Assembly: GCA_030584065.1 (NCBI GenBank)
Contig: CP129489.1
Span: 892,640 to 956,639 of the forward strand
Source: Flavobacteriales bacterium
Lineage (GTDB): Bacteria; Bacteroidota; Bacteroidia; Flavobacteriales_F; PHOS-HE28
Length of the DNA: 64,000 nucleotides
Reading direction: 5' to 3'
How positions within the stretch are numbered: the stretch's first letter is position 1; every line of letters begins with the position of its first letter. The position numbers and the translations under genes were made by a program. Below are positions 8,813 to 18,241 of the stretch, piece by piece. The notes beneath the pieces are model-generated. The model searched no databases. It had not been told where the DNA came from and worked only from the letters and a program-made list of their open reading frames with translations.

Positions 8813-11224
8813 TCAGCGGATTAGGGTCACGTGGCCGGTGCGCTCGTGGCGCTTCCCCAGCGTATCCCTGATCCAGAGCCTCCACACATAGAGGTCATTG
8901 GGGGCATCGCTGCCGTCCCAGCCGATTACCGGCGAGGTGCTCGTGAAGATGCTGCGCCCCCACCGGTCGAATACGGACAATGTGAATTCCCTGGGCTGCG
9001 CCACGCTGGTGACCGCGAAGAACGTGTCGTTGAACCCGTCGCCGTTGGGCGTGAAGGCGTTGGGCACCCACAGGAGGAAGGGGTCCTCGATGCACACGGC
9101 GCCGCTGGCCTCAGCGATGCAGCCATGCGTGTTGAGCGCTTGCAGGCGGATCGGGTAGCAGGCCACGGAATCGAGCCTGAAGGCGGGGGAGCGCTCAGTG
9201 CTCACCGCCCAGCCATCGCCGAGGGTCCAGGTCAGCGAATCGGCGCCAACAGAGCCGTCGATCAAGCGAATGTCTGGTTCCTCGATGGTGGTCACCGGCG
9301 GCGAAACGGCGAAGGCAGCGGTTGGAGCCGGCCAAGCATCGATCGGGACGGGCAGCGACCAAGTGGCCGGGCAAAGGCCGGCGTAGCCATTCGGTGCGGC
9401 ACTGAGCGAGACCGTGTACGCACCTGCGGCGAAGCAGTGCTCAGCCGACCCTCCGGTTGCGGTGCCGCCGTCACCGAAGGTCCAGGTGTAGAGGGCGTCC
9501 TGCTGTTGGTCAGCCGTGAAGCGCACGCAGAGCGGTGCACAGCCCTCCGAAGCATCCGCGGTGAATACCGGTGCGAACGACTCGCCCTGAGCGACGGTGA
9601 CGGTGGCCGTGTCGCTTCCGCACGCATCCGCGACCACCACGGCGTAGCTGCCGGGCTGGTAGGCCACGGCCGATGCCGTGGTCGCCCCGGTGGACCAGGT
9701 GTACGTGGCCCCGCCGCTCGCCTCCAGAGTGAAGGGCTGTCCCGGGCAGGCCGTGGCGGGCCCTGAGGCCTCGGCCACGGGCGGCGGCAGCACGGTGATG
9801 GTGATGCTGGCCTCCGATGCGCCGCAGGCACTGGTAACCGTAACCGAATAAAGCCCCGACTCCTGCGCCATGATCGATGCTCCGGTGGCGCCGGTGCTCC
9901 ATAGGTAGCCCGTTCCACCTGAGGCGGTGAGCAGGACGGCTTGGCCTGCACAGAAGGTGGTGGGGCCATCCGCAGCGATGCCGGCGGCCGGATCCCCCTG
10001 CACCGTGAGGGTGAAGCCGGTGCATACCGTATCGCCGCAGGCGCTGACCGCGCAGAAGGAGAGCCCTACATCACCGGACTCCTCCGGCCCCGGCGCATAG
10101 GTGGCCCCGGCGGCAGACACATTCGACCACGCTCCGGCCCCACCGGACCAGAAGGTGCCTACGGCCGACCCCGTCACCTCGCCGATCATCGTGGCCGCTC
10201 CGTCGCAGGCAATGGAAGGGGGTGCCGAAACGATGGCCGGAACCGGTGCGGGATCCACGGGTATCTGCACCTGGTCGCAGAGCGTGTCGCCGCAGATGCT
10301 CACCGCGCAGAAGCTCAGGATGGCGCCGTTGGTCTCGGCGACGTCCAAGGTGTAGGCGGTGGCGGTGCCGTTGGGGTCGGAGTACGTGCCTGCACCTCCG
10401 GTCCAGAAGACCGACGCGATGTTGCCCGATGCGGCGCCTACCAGCGGCACCGTGGCCCCGCAGGGCACAGGCACTGGATCGCTCAGGATTTCCGCCGTCA
10501 TCGGCACGATGGGCGCCTGGCACCCTTGGTTCATGTAGCTCAGCTGCGGCACCCCCGGCCAGCTGGCCGCCACGGTGCTGCCATCGTTCTGGGCCCAGTT
10601 CCCCCCATAGGTTCCGACCTGATTCACCAGCAAAGCCTCGTTGTAGGTGACGGAATCACTGCACGAGGTGGAGCCGGATGCCTGGAGGATGAAGGTGCGG
10701 AAGCTGTTCGTGCCCGTGGGATTCGGGGTGATGGCGTTGCTGTTGTTCGTGTTCTTGAAGTGCCCGAAGGTGTTCCCCGGGGCTTGGTAGATCACATACA
10801 GGGTGTCGCTCAGGCCAGCGAGCGAATTGCCGTTGATGCACATGGCGGTGCTGGTGATGCCCAGCACGCGGCGGCCCGGGGGGATGACCCCGTTCGGCGG
10901 CTCCAGCAGCCAGCCGCAATTGGTAATGGTGGCATTGAGCTGGGCCGTGAGGCTGGCAGTGGCGGCATTCTGCACCCAGCCGAGGAATGCGTTCTGGGTG
11001 GCCCAATCCGCTGCGAGATTGCTCAGGGCGATAGGCGATGGCCCGGTGATGAACCGGAACATCTCGTTCTCTCCCTCCTGGGCCCCAGGGCAGTTGTTGT
11101 TGCAGGCATCCACCAGCACGCTCTCGATCTCGAGGCATTTGGATGGCACTTGGCCGAACGCTCCCGCCGAGCCGATGAGGGCCAGGGCGGGAATCGAGAG
11201 GCGCAGAAGAGCGGAGCTGGACAT
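8813..11224 (-). CDS. Large secreted PKD/Ig-like protein with T9SS type B (gliding-motility-associated) C-terminal domain
   Basis: The product has 803 residues with a signal peptide ending near AGAFGQ. An N-terminal domain of about 200 residues begins CLEIESVLVDACNNNC and may be lamin-tail-like. Several cysteine-containing Ig-like modules follow (FCAVSICGDTLCDQ and FCAVSACGDTVCTG are two related ones), then a PKD module (YTWTFGDGGTATGG). The C-terminus, WVPNAFTPNGDGFNDTF with VFDRWGRSIF and YVWRLWIRD, is the type B T9SS sorting domain. The protein is expected at the cell surface or released; its ligand is unknown. Confidence 0.9.
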   Translation of the reverse strand: MSSSALLRLSIPALALIGSAGAFGQVPSKCLEIESVLVDACNNNCPGAQEGENEMFRFITGPSPIALSNLAADWATQNAFLGWVQNAATASLTAQLNATITNCGWLLEPPNGVIPPGRRVLGITSTAMCINGNSLAGLSDTLYVIYQAPGNTFGHFKNTNNSNAITPNPTGTNSFRTFILQASGSTSCSDSVTYNEALLVNQVGTYGGNWAQNDGSTVAASWPGVPQLSYMNQGCQAPIVPMTAEILSDPVPVPCGATVPLVGAASGNIASVFWTGGAGTYSDPNGTATAYTLDVAETNGAILSFCAVSICGDTLCDQVQIPVDPAPVPAIVSAPPSIACDGAATMIGEVTGSAVGTFWSGGAGAWSNVSAAGATYAPGPEESGDVGLSFCAVSACGDTVCTGFTLTVQGDPAAGIAADGPTTFCAGQAVLLTASGGTGYLWSTGATGASIMAQESGLYSVTVTSACGASEASITITVLPPPVAEASGPATACPGQPFTLEASGGATYTWSTGATTASAVAYQPGSYAVVVADACGSDTATVTVAQGESFAPVFTADASEGCAPLCVRFTADQQQDALYTWTFGDGGTATGGSAEHCFAAGAYTVSLSAAPNGYAGLCPATWSLPVPIDAWPAPTAAFAVSPPVTTIEEPDIRLIDGSVGADSLTWTLGDGWAVSTERSPAFRLDSVACYPIRLQALNTHGCIAEASGAVCIEDPFLLWVPNAFTPNGDGFNDTFFAVTSVAQPREFTLSVFDRWGRSIFTSTSPVIGWDGSDAPNDLYVWRLWIRDTLGKRHERTGHVTLIR

Positions 11225-11294
11225 TTGCCGATGGCGGGGCGCAAAGGTCGGTGGCCGGGGCGCACCGGATGGTCACGGACTGTTAAGGATCCGC

Positions 11295-12173
11295 TCACGC
11301 CGCCCCTCTGCCTTTCGGTCCACCGCCCTGCGGCGCCCCGGCGCAGAGCGATTCGGCCTCCTCCAGCACGGCCTTGACCCGCGGGCCACGAACCAGCGCC
11401 TCGGCGAGGTGGGCTGGGGCTTCGAGCACATCGCGGGCCAGCACCAGCCCATTGGCCAGCATCCGTTCCTTCTCCGCGTGGGTGATGCTGCTGAGGCAGG
11501 TGAGGGGGTAGAGCCCGGAGCGGTCGATGCGGTCCTTGAGGCCCCCTCTGGCGGGATGGTCCCAGCCCACCATGCGCAGGCCGGCGCACTCCCCGTATTC
11601 GATGGCATCGGCGGTGAATCGCGTGTTGGTGACCAGCCAGCCGTGCGTGAACCGATGGCCGTTCCCCGGCATCCCCTTCCACTGCTCCAGCACATCATCG
11701 AACCGGGCCTTGATGTACAGGGGCACCTTCACATCGCACACCCGTCCCGGGGTGTTGTGGTACTTGCATTCCACCAGGTAGTGCTGGTCGGCCTTATCGG
11801 CGACCACGTCCACCTCATGCGTCACGCATCGGCCTTGCACCAGCACCCCCACCTGCACGCGGTATCCATCATGCTCCAGGATCCGGCCGATGAACCGCTC
11901 GAAGGGGAACCCAGATGGGCCGAGGTCCAGGATCGCCTGCTTCAGGCGGTAGCGCGCGGCCACCCGCTTGGATTTCTTGCGCAGCATCCCGAAGGCCATC
12001 CGATAGATCCGGCGCGTGCTCATGCCCGGCTTCACCAGCGGGCCGATGTCCTCGGCGATGCGTGCGCTCACTTCGGGCGACGCACCCGACCGCTCCAGCG
12101 AGGCCTGCAGGCGTGCACGATCGAATTCGGCGACCTCGCCGCTGGCCTTGGTGATGAGCACGGGAGCCGGCAT
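11295..12173 (-). CDS. ATP-cone domain fused to a PD-(D/E)XK restriction-endonuclease-like domain
   Basis: The product has 292 residues. Residues 1-90 start VLITKASGEVAEFDRARLQ and resemble an ATP-cone, the nucleotide-sensing domain best known from ribonucleotide reductases and NrdR. Residues 90-200 look like an Mrr-type nuclease: FERFIGRILEHDGY, then HEVDVV with D122, and VECK with E135 and K137, which together form the D-ExK metal site. No helicase or methyltransferase gene lies next to it, so a classic restriction system is unlikely. It could be a nuclease controlled by ATP or dATP. Domain calls are from motifs only. Confidence 0.75.
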   Translation of the reverse strand: MPAPVLITKASGEVAEFDRARLQASLERSGASPEVSARIAEDIGPLVKPGMSTRRIYRMAFGMLRKKSKRVAARYRLKQAILDLGPSGFPFERFIGRILEHDGYRVQVGVLVQGRCVTHEVDVVADKADQHYLVECKYHNTPGRVCDVKVPLYIKARFDDVLEQWKGMPGNGHRFTHGWLVTNTRFTADAIEYGECAGLRMVGWDHPARGGLKDRIDRSGLYPLTCLSSITHAEKERMLANGLVLARDVLEAPAHLAEALVRGPRVKAVLEEAESLCAGAPQGGGPKGRGAA

Positions 12174-12305
12174 CCTGCAAGGTTAGTGTATGGCTTCACT
12201 GGTGCTTGAGGGTCGGCACCGGATGCAAGACCGCCGGGCTGACCGAAATCATGGATTGCGGCGATTAGGATGAGTCACTTCGGGGTGTAACAAAACCGAA
12301 ATGCC

Positions 12306-12776
12306 ATGTCAACCCTTCTTCCCGCCCGCCGCTCCCTGCTGTCCAAGTTCTTCGATGACGATGTCTTCGGATTCCCTGAAGGCCTGCTCGATGACGACCG
12401 CTTCAAGCCATCGCGCCTCTTCGACCGCGCCTTCTTCAAGGGAGGCGAGTTGCCGGCCGTGAACATCAAGGACAACACGGACCATTTCGCCATTGAGCTG
12501 GCGGCCCCCGGCTACAAGAAGGACGATCTGAAGGTGACGGTGAAGGATGGCATCCTGACCATCGCCAGCGAGAAGAAGTCCGAGAGCGAGGAAGAGAAGA
12601 AGGGGTATACCCGGAAGGAGTGGAGCTATTCCTCCTTCAGCCGCTCCTTCGTCCTGCCGGAGCATACCGATGCTGACAGCCTGCAGGCGAAGTTCGATGA
12701 AGGCGTGCTGCGGCTCACGCTGAAGAAGACCAAGGCTGTCCCTGAGGGGAAGCCCAAGGAGATCAAGATCGACTGA
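12306..12776 (+). CDS. Hsp20/alpha-crystallin family small heat shock protein
   Basis: The product has 156 residues. The alpha-crystallin domain spans about residues 50-145 with the usual landmarks: AVNIKDNTDHFAIELAAPGY, LTIASEKKSE, and near the end FDEGVLRLTLKKTKA, which contains the GVLxLTL signature. It is an ATP-independent chaperone that holds unfolding proteins. A second ATG five bases earlier is out of frame. The gene appears monocistronic, ending at a strong hairpin terminator. Confidence 0.95.
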   Translation: MSTLLPARRSLLSKFFDDDVFGFPEGLLDDDRFKPSRLFDRAFFKGGELPAVNIKDNTDHFAIELAAPGYKKDDLKVTVKDGILTIASEKKSESEEEKKGYTRKEWSYSSFSRSFVLPEHTDADSLQAKFDEGVLRLTLKKTKAVPEGKPKEIKID

Positions 12777-12805
12777 GCGAGAGCCCGGGCTTTCGTCCGG
12801 TCGCG

Positions 12806-12840
12806 GAAGGCGGAACGCGGGAGCGCTCCGCCTTCTCTTT
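12806..12840 (+). terminator. Hairpin terminator of hsp20
   Basis: GAAGGCGGA (12806-12814) pairs perfectly with TCCGCCTTC (12827-12835) around a 12-nt loop and is followed by TCTTT, about 30 bp after the hsp20 stop. Confidence 0.75.
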
Positions 12841-12882
12841 CCGATTCTCGCTCCGGAAGCGGGCGGTGGCCATTAGGGTGAT

Positions 12883-13431
12883 TCAGCCGGGCTTCGGTCG
12901 GACCAGTTCAACCTTCATGTGTGACAGCCGCTGGTACAGGCGGCCTTTCCGGCGCAGGGGCCACCAATCGTAAAGGTAGAGCTCCAGCGGCCTCCACATG
13001 GCCACCCATCCGGCGATCACCAGGCTCTCGCGCAGGAAGTTGACCAGCGTATTGCCTTCCTCCGGCAGCAGGTATCGGCTCACCACCAGGCAGGCGGCGA
13101 GGAAGCTGAGGCCGATAAGCAGGCTGGTACGTGCTTGCCGCATGAGCTGGCGGAACTCACGGCTGAGCAGCTTGCTGCGATAGGCGAAATAGTTGCGCAC
13201 GGCATCGCCGAGCAGGCCCATGGCGTCGGCCTCCGACGGTTCCTCCAGATGCACCCTGAGCACCAGTGGCGCATTCATGGGGTGCTCACGCGCCCAACTG
13301 ACGATGAACTCCTCCGCATCCGCATCGAGGTCCTTCTCCTGGAAAGGGGAAGGGTCCATGGAGTTGAACAACGCCATGGCATTCCGCAGGCGCAACTCGA
13401 TGCGATGGGGTTTCGGGGCGGATGCGGCCAT
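12883..13431 (-). CDS. Conserved hypothetical membrane protein
   Basis: The product has 182 residues from the ATG at 13431. The N-terminal half is soluble and acidic (SMDPSPFQEKDLDADAEEFI, then VSWAREHP). It is followed by two hydrophobic helices at about residues 100-120 (LLIGLSFLAACLVVSRYL) and 130-148 (LVIAGWVAMW), and a basic tail with YDWWPLRRKGRLYQRLS. I have the impression of a widespread conserved family but cannot name it, and no catalytic residues stand out. It is divergent from the PEP synthase gene, with a 101-bp shared promoter region. Confidence 0.75.
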   Translation of the reverse strand: MAASAPKPHRIELRLRNAMALFNSMDPSPFQEKDLDADAEEFIVSWAREHPMNAPLVLRVHLEEPSEADAMGLLGDAVRNYFAYRSKLLSREFRQLMRQARTSLLIGLSFLAACLVVSRYLLPEEGNTLVNFLRESLVIAGWVAMWRPLELYLYDWWPLRRKGRLYQRLSHMKVELVRPKPG

Positions 13432-13532
13432 GCAGGAATGCCCTGCGAAGTAACCACACAGCGGCCCGGCCCGGTGGATGGTCACTGACGATCAGCAGGG
13501 AGGCGGTTCGCCCAGTGCGGTAGATTTTCGCC

Positions 13533-15905
13533 ATGAACGACTTCGTGAAGGACCTCGCCGCCGTGCGCAATACCGATGTGGCGCAGGTGGGCGGCAAGAA
13601 CGCCTCGCTCGGTGAGCTGATCGGGACATTGTCCGCCCAAGACATCCGCGTGCCCGGCGGCTTCGCAGTGACCAGTGCAGGCTACTGGCACTTCATCGAT
13701 GGCAACGGTCTGCGCGCACCGCTGGAGGCGCTCATGGCACGGCTCGATCGGAATGGGCTATCCAACCTGGGCGCGATCGCGGAGGAGGCCCGTGCGCTGA
13801 TCCTCGCCGCACCCTGGCCGAAGGACCTGGAGGATGCCATCCGCGCTGCGTACCAAGGGATGGGCGGACCTCCCGTGGCCGTGCGCAGCAGCGCCACCGC
13901 CGAGGACCTCCCCACCGCCAGCTTCGCCGGAAGGCACGAGAGCTTCCTCAACGTGCGCGGCGCCGAGGCGTTGCTCGATGCCTCCAAGCGCTGCTATGCC
14001 TCGCTCTTCCTGGAGCGGGCCATCAAGTACCGGCAGGATATGGGCTTCCCGGACATGCACGTGGCGCTGAGCATCGGTGTGCAGCGCATGGTGCGCAGCG
14101 ATCTGGGCAGTGCGGGCGTGTGCTTCACGCTGGAGCCCGAGAGCGGCTTCCGCAACGTGGTGCACATCGCCGGCAACTGGGGGCTGGGCGAGAACGTGGT
14201 GCAGGGCGCCGTGGTGCCCGATGAGTTCCAGGTCTTCAAGCCCACGCTCCGCGAAGGGAGGATGGCCATCCTGCAGCGCAGGCTGGGCGCCAAGCAGAGC
14301 ACCATGTCCTATGCCGAAGGCGGCGGCACGGTGAACCTTGACACGCCGGAGGAACAACGCGACCGCTTCACCCTGAACGATGAGGAGGTGCTGCAGGTGG
14401 CGCGCTGGGCTCTGGCCATCGAGGACCACTACGGCCGGCCCATGGACATCGAGTGGGCGAAGGACGGGGAGGACGGCCTGCTCTACATCGTGCAGGCCCG
14501 GCCGGAGACGATCCACTCCGGGCGTGATCCTTACCGCCTCACCACCTACTCCCTGCCGGAGAAGGGCACGGCCCTGGTGAAGGGCAGTGCGGTGGGCAGC
14601 GGCATCGCGGCGGGTCGTGTGCGCATCCTGAAGAGCCCTGCGGAAGGCGACCAGCTCCAGCCCGGCGAAGTGCTCGTCACCGACATCACCAACCCCGACT
14701 GGGATCCGCTGCTGAAGCGCGCCGCGGCCATTGTCACCAACAAGGGCGGGCGCACCAGCCATGCCGCCATCGTGGCGCGCGAGATGGGCACCGTGGCCAT
14801 CGTGGGCGCGGGCGATGCCACCACCAGGCTGAAGGACGGCCAGGAGGTGACCGTGAGCTGCTGCGAGGGCCGCACCGGCAAGGTGTACGACGGCCGCGTG
14901 GCCTGGCAGGAACATGCCGTGGACCTGCGCACCGTGAAGCCCTCGCGCACGCCGGCGATGCTCATCGTGGCCGACCCGGAACAGGCCTTCCGCCACAGCT
15001 TCCTGCCGCACCGGGGCGTGGGCCTCATGCGCCTGGAGTTCGTCATCAACAACGCCATCCGCATCCACCCCATGGCGCTGGTGCGCTACGATGCGCTGGA
15101 GGACGCCGCGGCCAAGGCCGAGATCGCGCGCATCACCCGCCACTACCCGGACAAGCGCCAGTACTTCATCGACCAGCTGGCACAGGCCGTGGGCACCATC
15201 GCGGCGGCCTTCCACCCGCACGACGTCATCGTGCGCATGAGCGACTTCAAGACCAACGAGTACGCCAACCTCATCGGCGGCAGGACCTTCGAGCCGGAGG
15301 AGGAGAACCCGATGCTGGGCTTCCGCGGCGCCTCACGCTACTACAACGAACGCTACCGCGAGGGCTTCGCGCTGGAGTGCGCCGCCATGAAGCGCGTGCG
15401 CGAGGACATGGGCCTCACCAACGTGAAGCTGATGATCCCCTTCTGCCGCACGGTGGAGGAGGGGCGGAGCGTGGTGGAGCTGATGGCGGAGCTCGGGTTG
15501 AAGCGCGGCGACCACGGGCTGGAGGTCTACATGATGACCGAGATCCCGAGCAACGTGATCCGTGCCAGGGAATTCGCCCAGCACTTCGACGGCTTCTCCA
15601 TCGGCAGCAACGACCTCACGCAGCTCACCTTGGGCCTCGATCGCGATTCGGCCATCGTGAGCGAGCTCTTCAACGAGAAGGACCCAGCGGTGATGGAGCT
15701 CATCGCCTCCGTGATCGCGTCCGCCAAGGCCACCGGCACGCGCATCGGCCTCTGCGGGCAAGCGCCCAGCGACATGCCCGAGTTCGCGCAGTTCCTCGTG
15801 GAGCAGGGCATCGACAGCATCAGCTTCAACCCGGATGCGCTGCTAAAGGGCATGGAGAACATCCGGCTGGCCGAGGAGGGCTGGCGCGGGAAGCATGATG
15901 CATGA
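13533..15905 (+). CDS. ppsA: Phosphoenolpyruvate synthase
   Basis: The product has 790 residues, the normal length for PEP synthase. The N-terminal ATP-grasp domain starts VGGKNASLGELIG and includes VAVRSSATAEDLPTASFAGR. The central phosphohistidine domain has H410 in GGRTSHAAIVARE. The C-terminal TIM-barrel includes MLGFRGASRYY, FSIGSNDLTQLTLGLDRD and IGLCGQAPSD. It converts pyruvate, ATP and water to PEP, AMP and phosphate in gluconeogenesis. The gene seems monocistronic. Its product could supply PEP for the carboxylation reactions that the bicarbonate genes in this window would feed. Confidence 0.95.
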   Translation: MNDFVKDLAAVRNTDVAQVGGKNASLGELIGTLSAQDIRVPGGFAVTSAGYWHFIDGNGLRAPLEALMARLDRNGLSNLGAIAEEARALILAAPWPKDLEDAIRAAYQGMGGPPVAVRSSATAEDLPTASFAGRHESFLNVRGAEALLDASKRCYASLFLERAIKYRQDMGFPDMHVALSIGVQRMVRSDLGSAGVCFTLEPESGFRNVVHIAGNWGLGENVVQGAVVPDEFQVFKPTLREGRMAILQRRLGAKQSTMSYAEGGGTVNLDTPEEQRDRFTLNDEEVLQVARWALAIEDHYGRPMDIEWAKDGEDGLLYIVQARPETIHSGRDPYRLTTYSLPEKGTALVKGSAVGSGIAAGRVRILKSPAEGDQLQPGEVLVTDITNPDWDPLLKRAAAIVTNKGGRTSHAAIVAREMGTVAIVGAGDATTRLKDGQEVTVSCCEGRTGKVYDGRVAWQEHAVDLRTVKPSRTPAMLIVADPEQAFRHSFLPHRGVGLMRLEFVINNAIRIHPMALVRYDALEDAAAKAEIARITRHYPDKRQYFIDQLAQAVGTIAAAFHPHDVIVRMSDFKTNEYANLIGGRTFEPEEENPMLGFRGASRYYNERYREGFALECAAMKRVREDMGLTNVKLMIPFCRTVEEGRSVVELMAELGLKRGDHGLEVYMMTEIPSNVIRAREFAQHFDGFSIGSNDLTQLTLGLDRDSAIVSELFNEKDPAVMELIASVIASAKATGTRIGLCGQAPSDMPEFAQFLVEQGIDSISFNPDALLKGMENIRLAEEGWRGKHDA

Positions 15906-16067
15906 ACCGGATGTGCGCCACGCCATGCGCCAAGCCCATCTTGGCTACACCATCTTTCGCATGTCATCCATTGCCGCGCCTCCCTTGGCCGGATGAATGG
16001 ACAATAATCGCCCCTTCCCCCGCCCTTGAGCGCTTGCACGCAATCCGGCAGGCCGGGGCCGCAGGCC

Positions 16068-16268
16068 TCACTCCAGCTCGAACGTCACCTTGGCCGTGAT
16101 CCGGTACTCCGTGATCCGGCCCTTCTCCACGGACGCGCTCTGGTCCTGGATGTAGATGGAGCGGATGTTCTTCAACGTCCGCGTGGCCTTCTTCACAGCC
16201 TGCTGTGCGGCATCCTCCCAACCCACTTTGGAGTTCGCGAGGACCTCGATGACCTTCAGTACGCTCAT
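16068..16268 (-). CDS. Dodecin family flavin-binding protein
   Basis: A 66-residue protein from the ATG at 16268, the exact size of dodecin. The sequence starts SVLKVIEVLANSKVGWEDAA, continues with KNIRSIYIQDQSASVE and ends ITEYRITAKVTFELE, matching the dodecin fold of a helix packed on three strands. Dodecins form hollow 12-mers that store flavins or CoA. The open frame extends 26 codons further upstream, but homologues start at this methionine. Confidence 0.92.
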   Translation of the reverse strand: MSVLKVIEVLANSKVGWEDAAQQAVKKATRTLKNIRSIYIQDQSASVEKGRITEYRITAKVTFELE

Positions 16269-16383
16269 GGTGATGGGATTTGTCGGATGAAGGTCCATGC
16301 GATCCGCGCGATTCCAACTGACCTTCATCAGGATGCGTCGGGCCATCTTCGTTGAAATTCATTCTGGTAATCCCTCGCGCACC

Positions 16384-17421
16384 ATGGAATTCAGTGGCAT
16401 CATCGCACGATTGAAGCAATACGGCGCGGATCCGTGCATCTCCATCACCACGGCCAAGGCTTCGGGAGACGCCACCCGCTTGCACCGGCACTTGGAGGAC
16501 GCCTTGGGCGAGGCCATGCTGCTGATGCGCCCGCACTATGGCGACGACCGTGCGGAAGCGGTGCTGCAGCGGGCGCGCCAGGAGCTCGACACCCTCGGCG
16601 CACCCGATGAGCGGCCCGGGCTCGCGCTTTTCGCCAGCGCGGCGCATGCCGAGCTCGTGCGCTTGCCTTTCGCCGTGCCCGAGCGCGTCACCGTGGGCAG
16701 CAGCTTCTTCACCCGCGACCTGCTCCGCAGCGGATTGGATACCATCCACCATCATGTGCTTGTGCTGTCATGGGACCGTGCGCGGCTGCTGGAGGCGCAG
16801 GATGCCTTCCTCATCGGCGAGCACGGCGGCGCCTTCCCGCTAAGGATGGATGCCACGGGTGCTGACCAAGCTGCTGAAGGGGAGGACCCGGACCAGCGCT
16901 TCCACCGCCGAGTGGACGAGGCCGTGCGGCGCGCCATCGGGAAGGATGCCACGGTGGTGCTGCATGCCCCTGCAGACATTCAGCGCCGGTACATCGCAGT
17001 GGTGCGCTATCCCGGCATCTACGTGGGCAAGCTCGAGCCCGGCGAGGTGGACGTATCCGATGCCGAACTGGTGGGCTTTGCCTGGCAGGTGGCCTACGTG
17101 GACCGGAAGCGCCGCGACCTCTCGGACTTCGCGCGCATGGCGCAGTCAGCGCCGCGGATCACGGCCGCGCCCGATGCCATCTGGACAGTGGTGCAGGACG
17201 GCAACCCCGGCGTGCTCTTCGTGGAGCGCGACCTGCACTAGGCTGCACTGCTCGACAATGCCCACCCCACGCTCTTCGCGGAGCGCACGAATCACGTGCC
17301 CGGCATCGACCTGGTGGACGCCATCATCGAGGAGCAGGTGGCACGGGGCGGCGAAGTGCGCATCGTGCCCAATGGGACGCTGCGGCCGTTCGGCGGAATG
17401 GCCTGGAAGCCTCACCCTTGA
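16384..17421 (+). pseudogene. baeRF-like ribosome-associated protein gene interrupted by an in-frame TAG
   Basis: From ATG 16384 the frame encodes 285 residues and meets TAG at 17239-17241. The same frame then runs on for 59 codons to a TGA at 17419-17421, and these encode a sensible domain end: GIDLVDAIIEEQVARGGEVR followed by IVPNGTLRPFGGMAW. The whole reading matches bacterial peptide-release-factor-like (baeRF) proteins of about 350 residues, which end with a GGEV strand. Upstream landmarks are FFTRDLLRSGLD, RVDEAVRRAIG and WTVVQDGNPGVLFVERDLH just before the TAG. The gene is either newly disrupted, truncated but functional, a sequencing error, or read through. There is no other frameshift. 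Confidence 0.7.
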
Positions 17422-17526
17422 AGCGGCCCGGGACCGACTACAGGCGTGATTCAGCAGAATATGACCACCGGCATCCTTCATCCGCAGTCTCGTCGCCAGG
17501 CTTGCGATGCACCAACAAGGAACAGC

Positions 17527-18234
17527 ATGATCACGAATCAACCAATGATCGCATCGACCTGCGCGCTTATCCTCGCCGCAGGACTTTCGGCGCAGGACAA
17601 GGGTTACGTGGCTGTTTCATTGGGCCCGTCGGTCCCCTTGGGCGATTTCGCCAGCGACTCCTTCTCCAACCAGAAGGCGGGCCTGGCGCGGACCGGTGTA
17701 TTCCTCGAGGCCACGGGCGGGTACCGCGTGGTGCCTGCCTTCGGGTTCATGGGCACCATCCGGGCCGCAGCCAACCCCGTGGATGCGCAAGCCCTTGCCG
17801 ATGCGCTGGCGTCGAGCGTAGGGGGCACGGTGCGCGTGGAGGCCAGGCCATGGTCCACGTCGAGCGTCATGCTGGGCATCTTCACCGCCATCGACCTTTC
17901 GGACAACATCGTCCTTGAGGCGCGGCTGCAGGGAGGCCTGGGCGTGGCCAGCTCCCCGGAGGTCAGTGTCGATGCTTCGGGCAGCAAAGTGAAGGAGACC
18001 TCGGCGAGCGGGGCGGCCTTCACCTTGGCGTTGGGCGGCGGGCTGCGGTTCGGCTTGTCGGAGCGGCTCTGCCTGCTCACCAGCATCGATTACCAGGCGA
18101 TGGAGCCGGAATTCACCGGTGGCGAGTCGACCGGCTCAATGGGCACCCAGAAGTTGCAGGCGTTCAAGCAGCCCATGTCATGGTTGAGCATCGGCATCGG
18201 GTTGGGTGTGCGGCTTGCCGGGAAGGATTCATGA
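17527..18234 (+). CDS. Outer-membrane beta-barrel protein
   Basis: The product has 235 residues from ATG 17527, which follows an AAGGA ribosome-binding site and gives a signal peptide ([20 protein letters not shown], cleaved near SAQ). The mature part alternates hydrophobic and polar residues with glycine turns ([44 protein letters not shown]) and ends in an amphipathic strand ([15 protein letters not shown]), as expected of an OmpW/OmpA-like eight-strand barrel. No OmpA peptidoglycan domain follows. The acsA start lies 8 bp downstream, so it may be co-transcribed with the acetyl-CoA cluster. Confidence 0.75.
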   Translation: MITNQPMIASTCALILAAGLSAQDKGYVAVSLGPSVPLGDFASDSFSNQKAGLARTGVFLEATGGYRVVPAFGFMGTIRAAANPVDAQALADALASSVGGTVRVEARPWSTSSVMLGIFTAIDLSDNIVLEARLQGGLGVASSPEVSVDASGSKVKETSASGAAFTLALGGGLRFGLSERLCLLTSIDYQAMEPEFTGGESTGSMGTQKLQAFKQPMSWLSIGIGLGVRLAGKDS

Positions 18235-18241
18235 TGCCAAC

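Noticed and set aside
8813-11224. Long open frames on the opposite strand of the T9SS type B gene (8831-9766, 9941-11377)
   Set aside because: Both overlap a gene with strong domain evidence and have no motif of their own.
13758-15221. 487-codon open frame antisense to ppsA
   Set aside because: It is a shadow of the PEP synthase gene; composition is skewed and no motif is present.
16384-17421. TAG as a recoded amino acid
   Set aside because: No sign of pyrrolysine genes or a recoding element nearby; a mutation or sequencing error is simpler.
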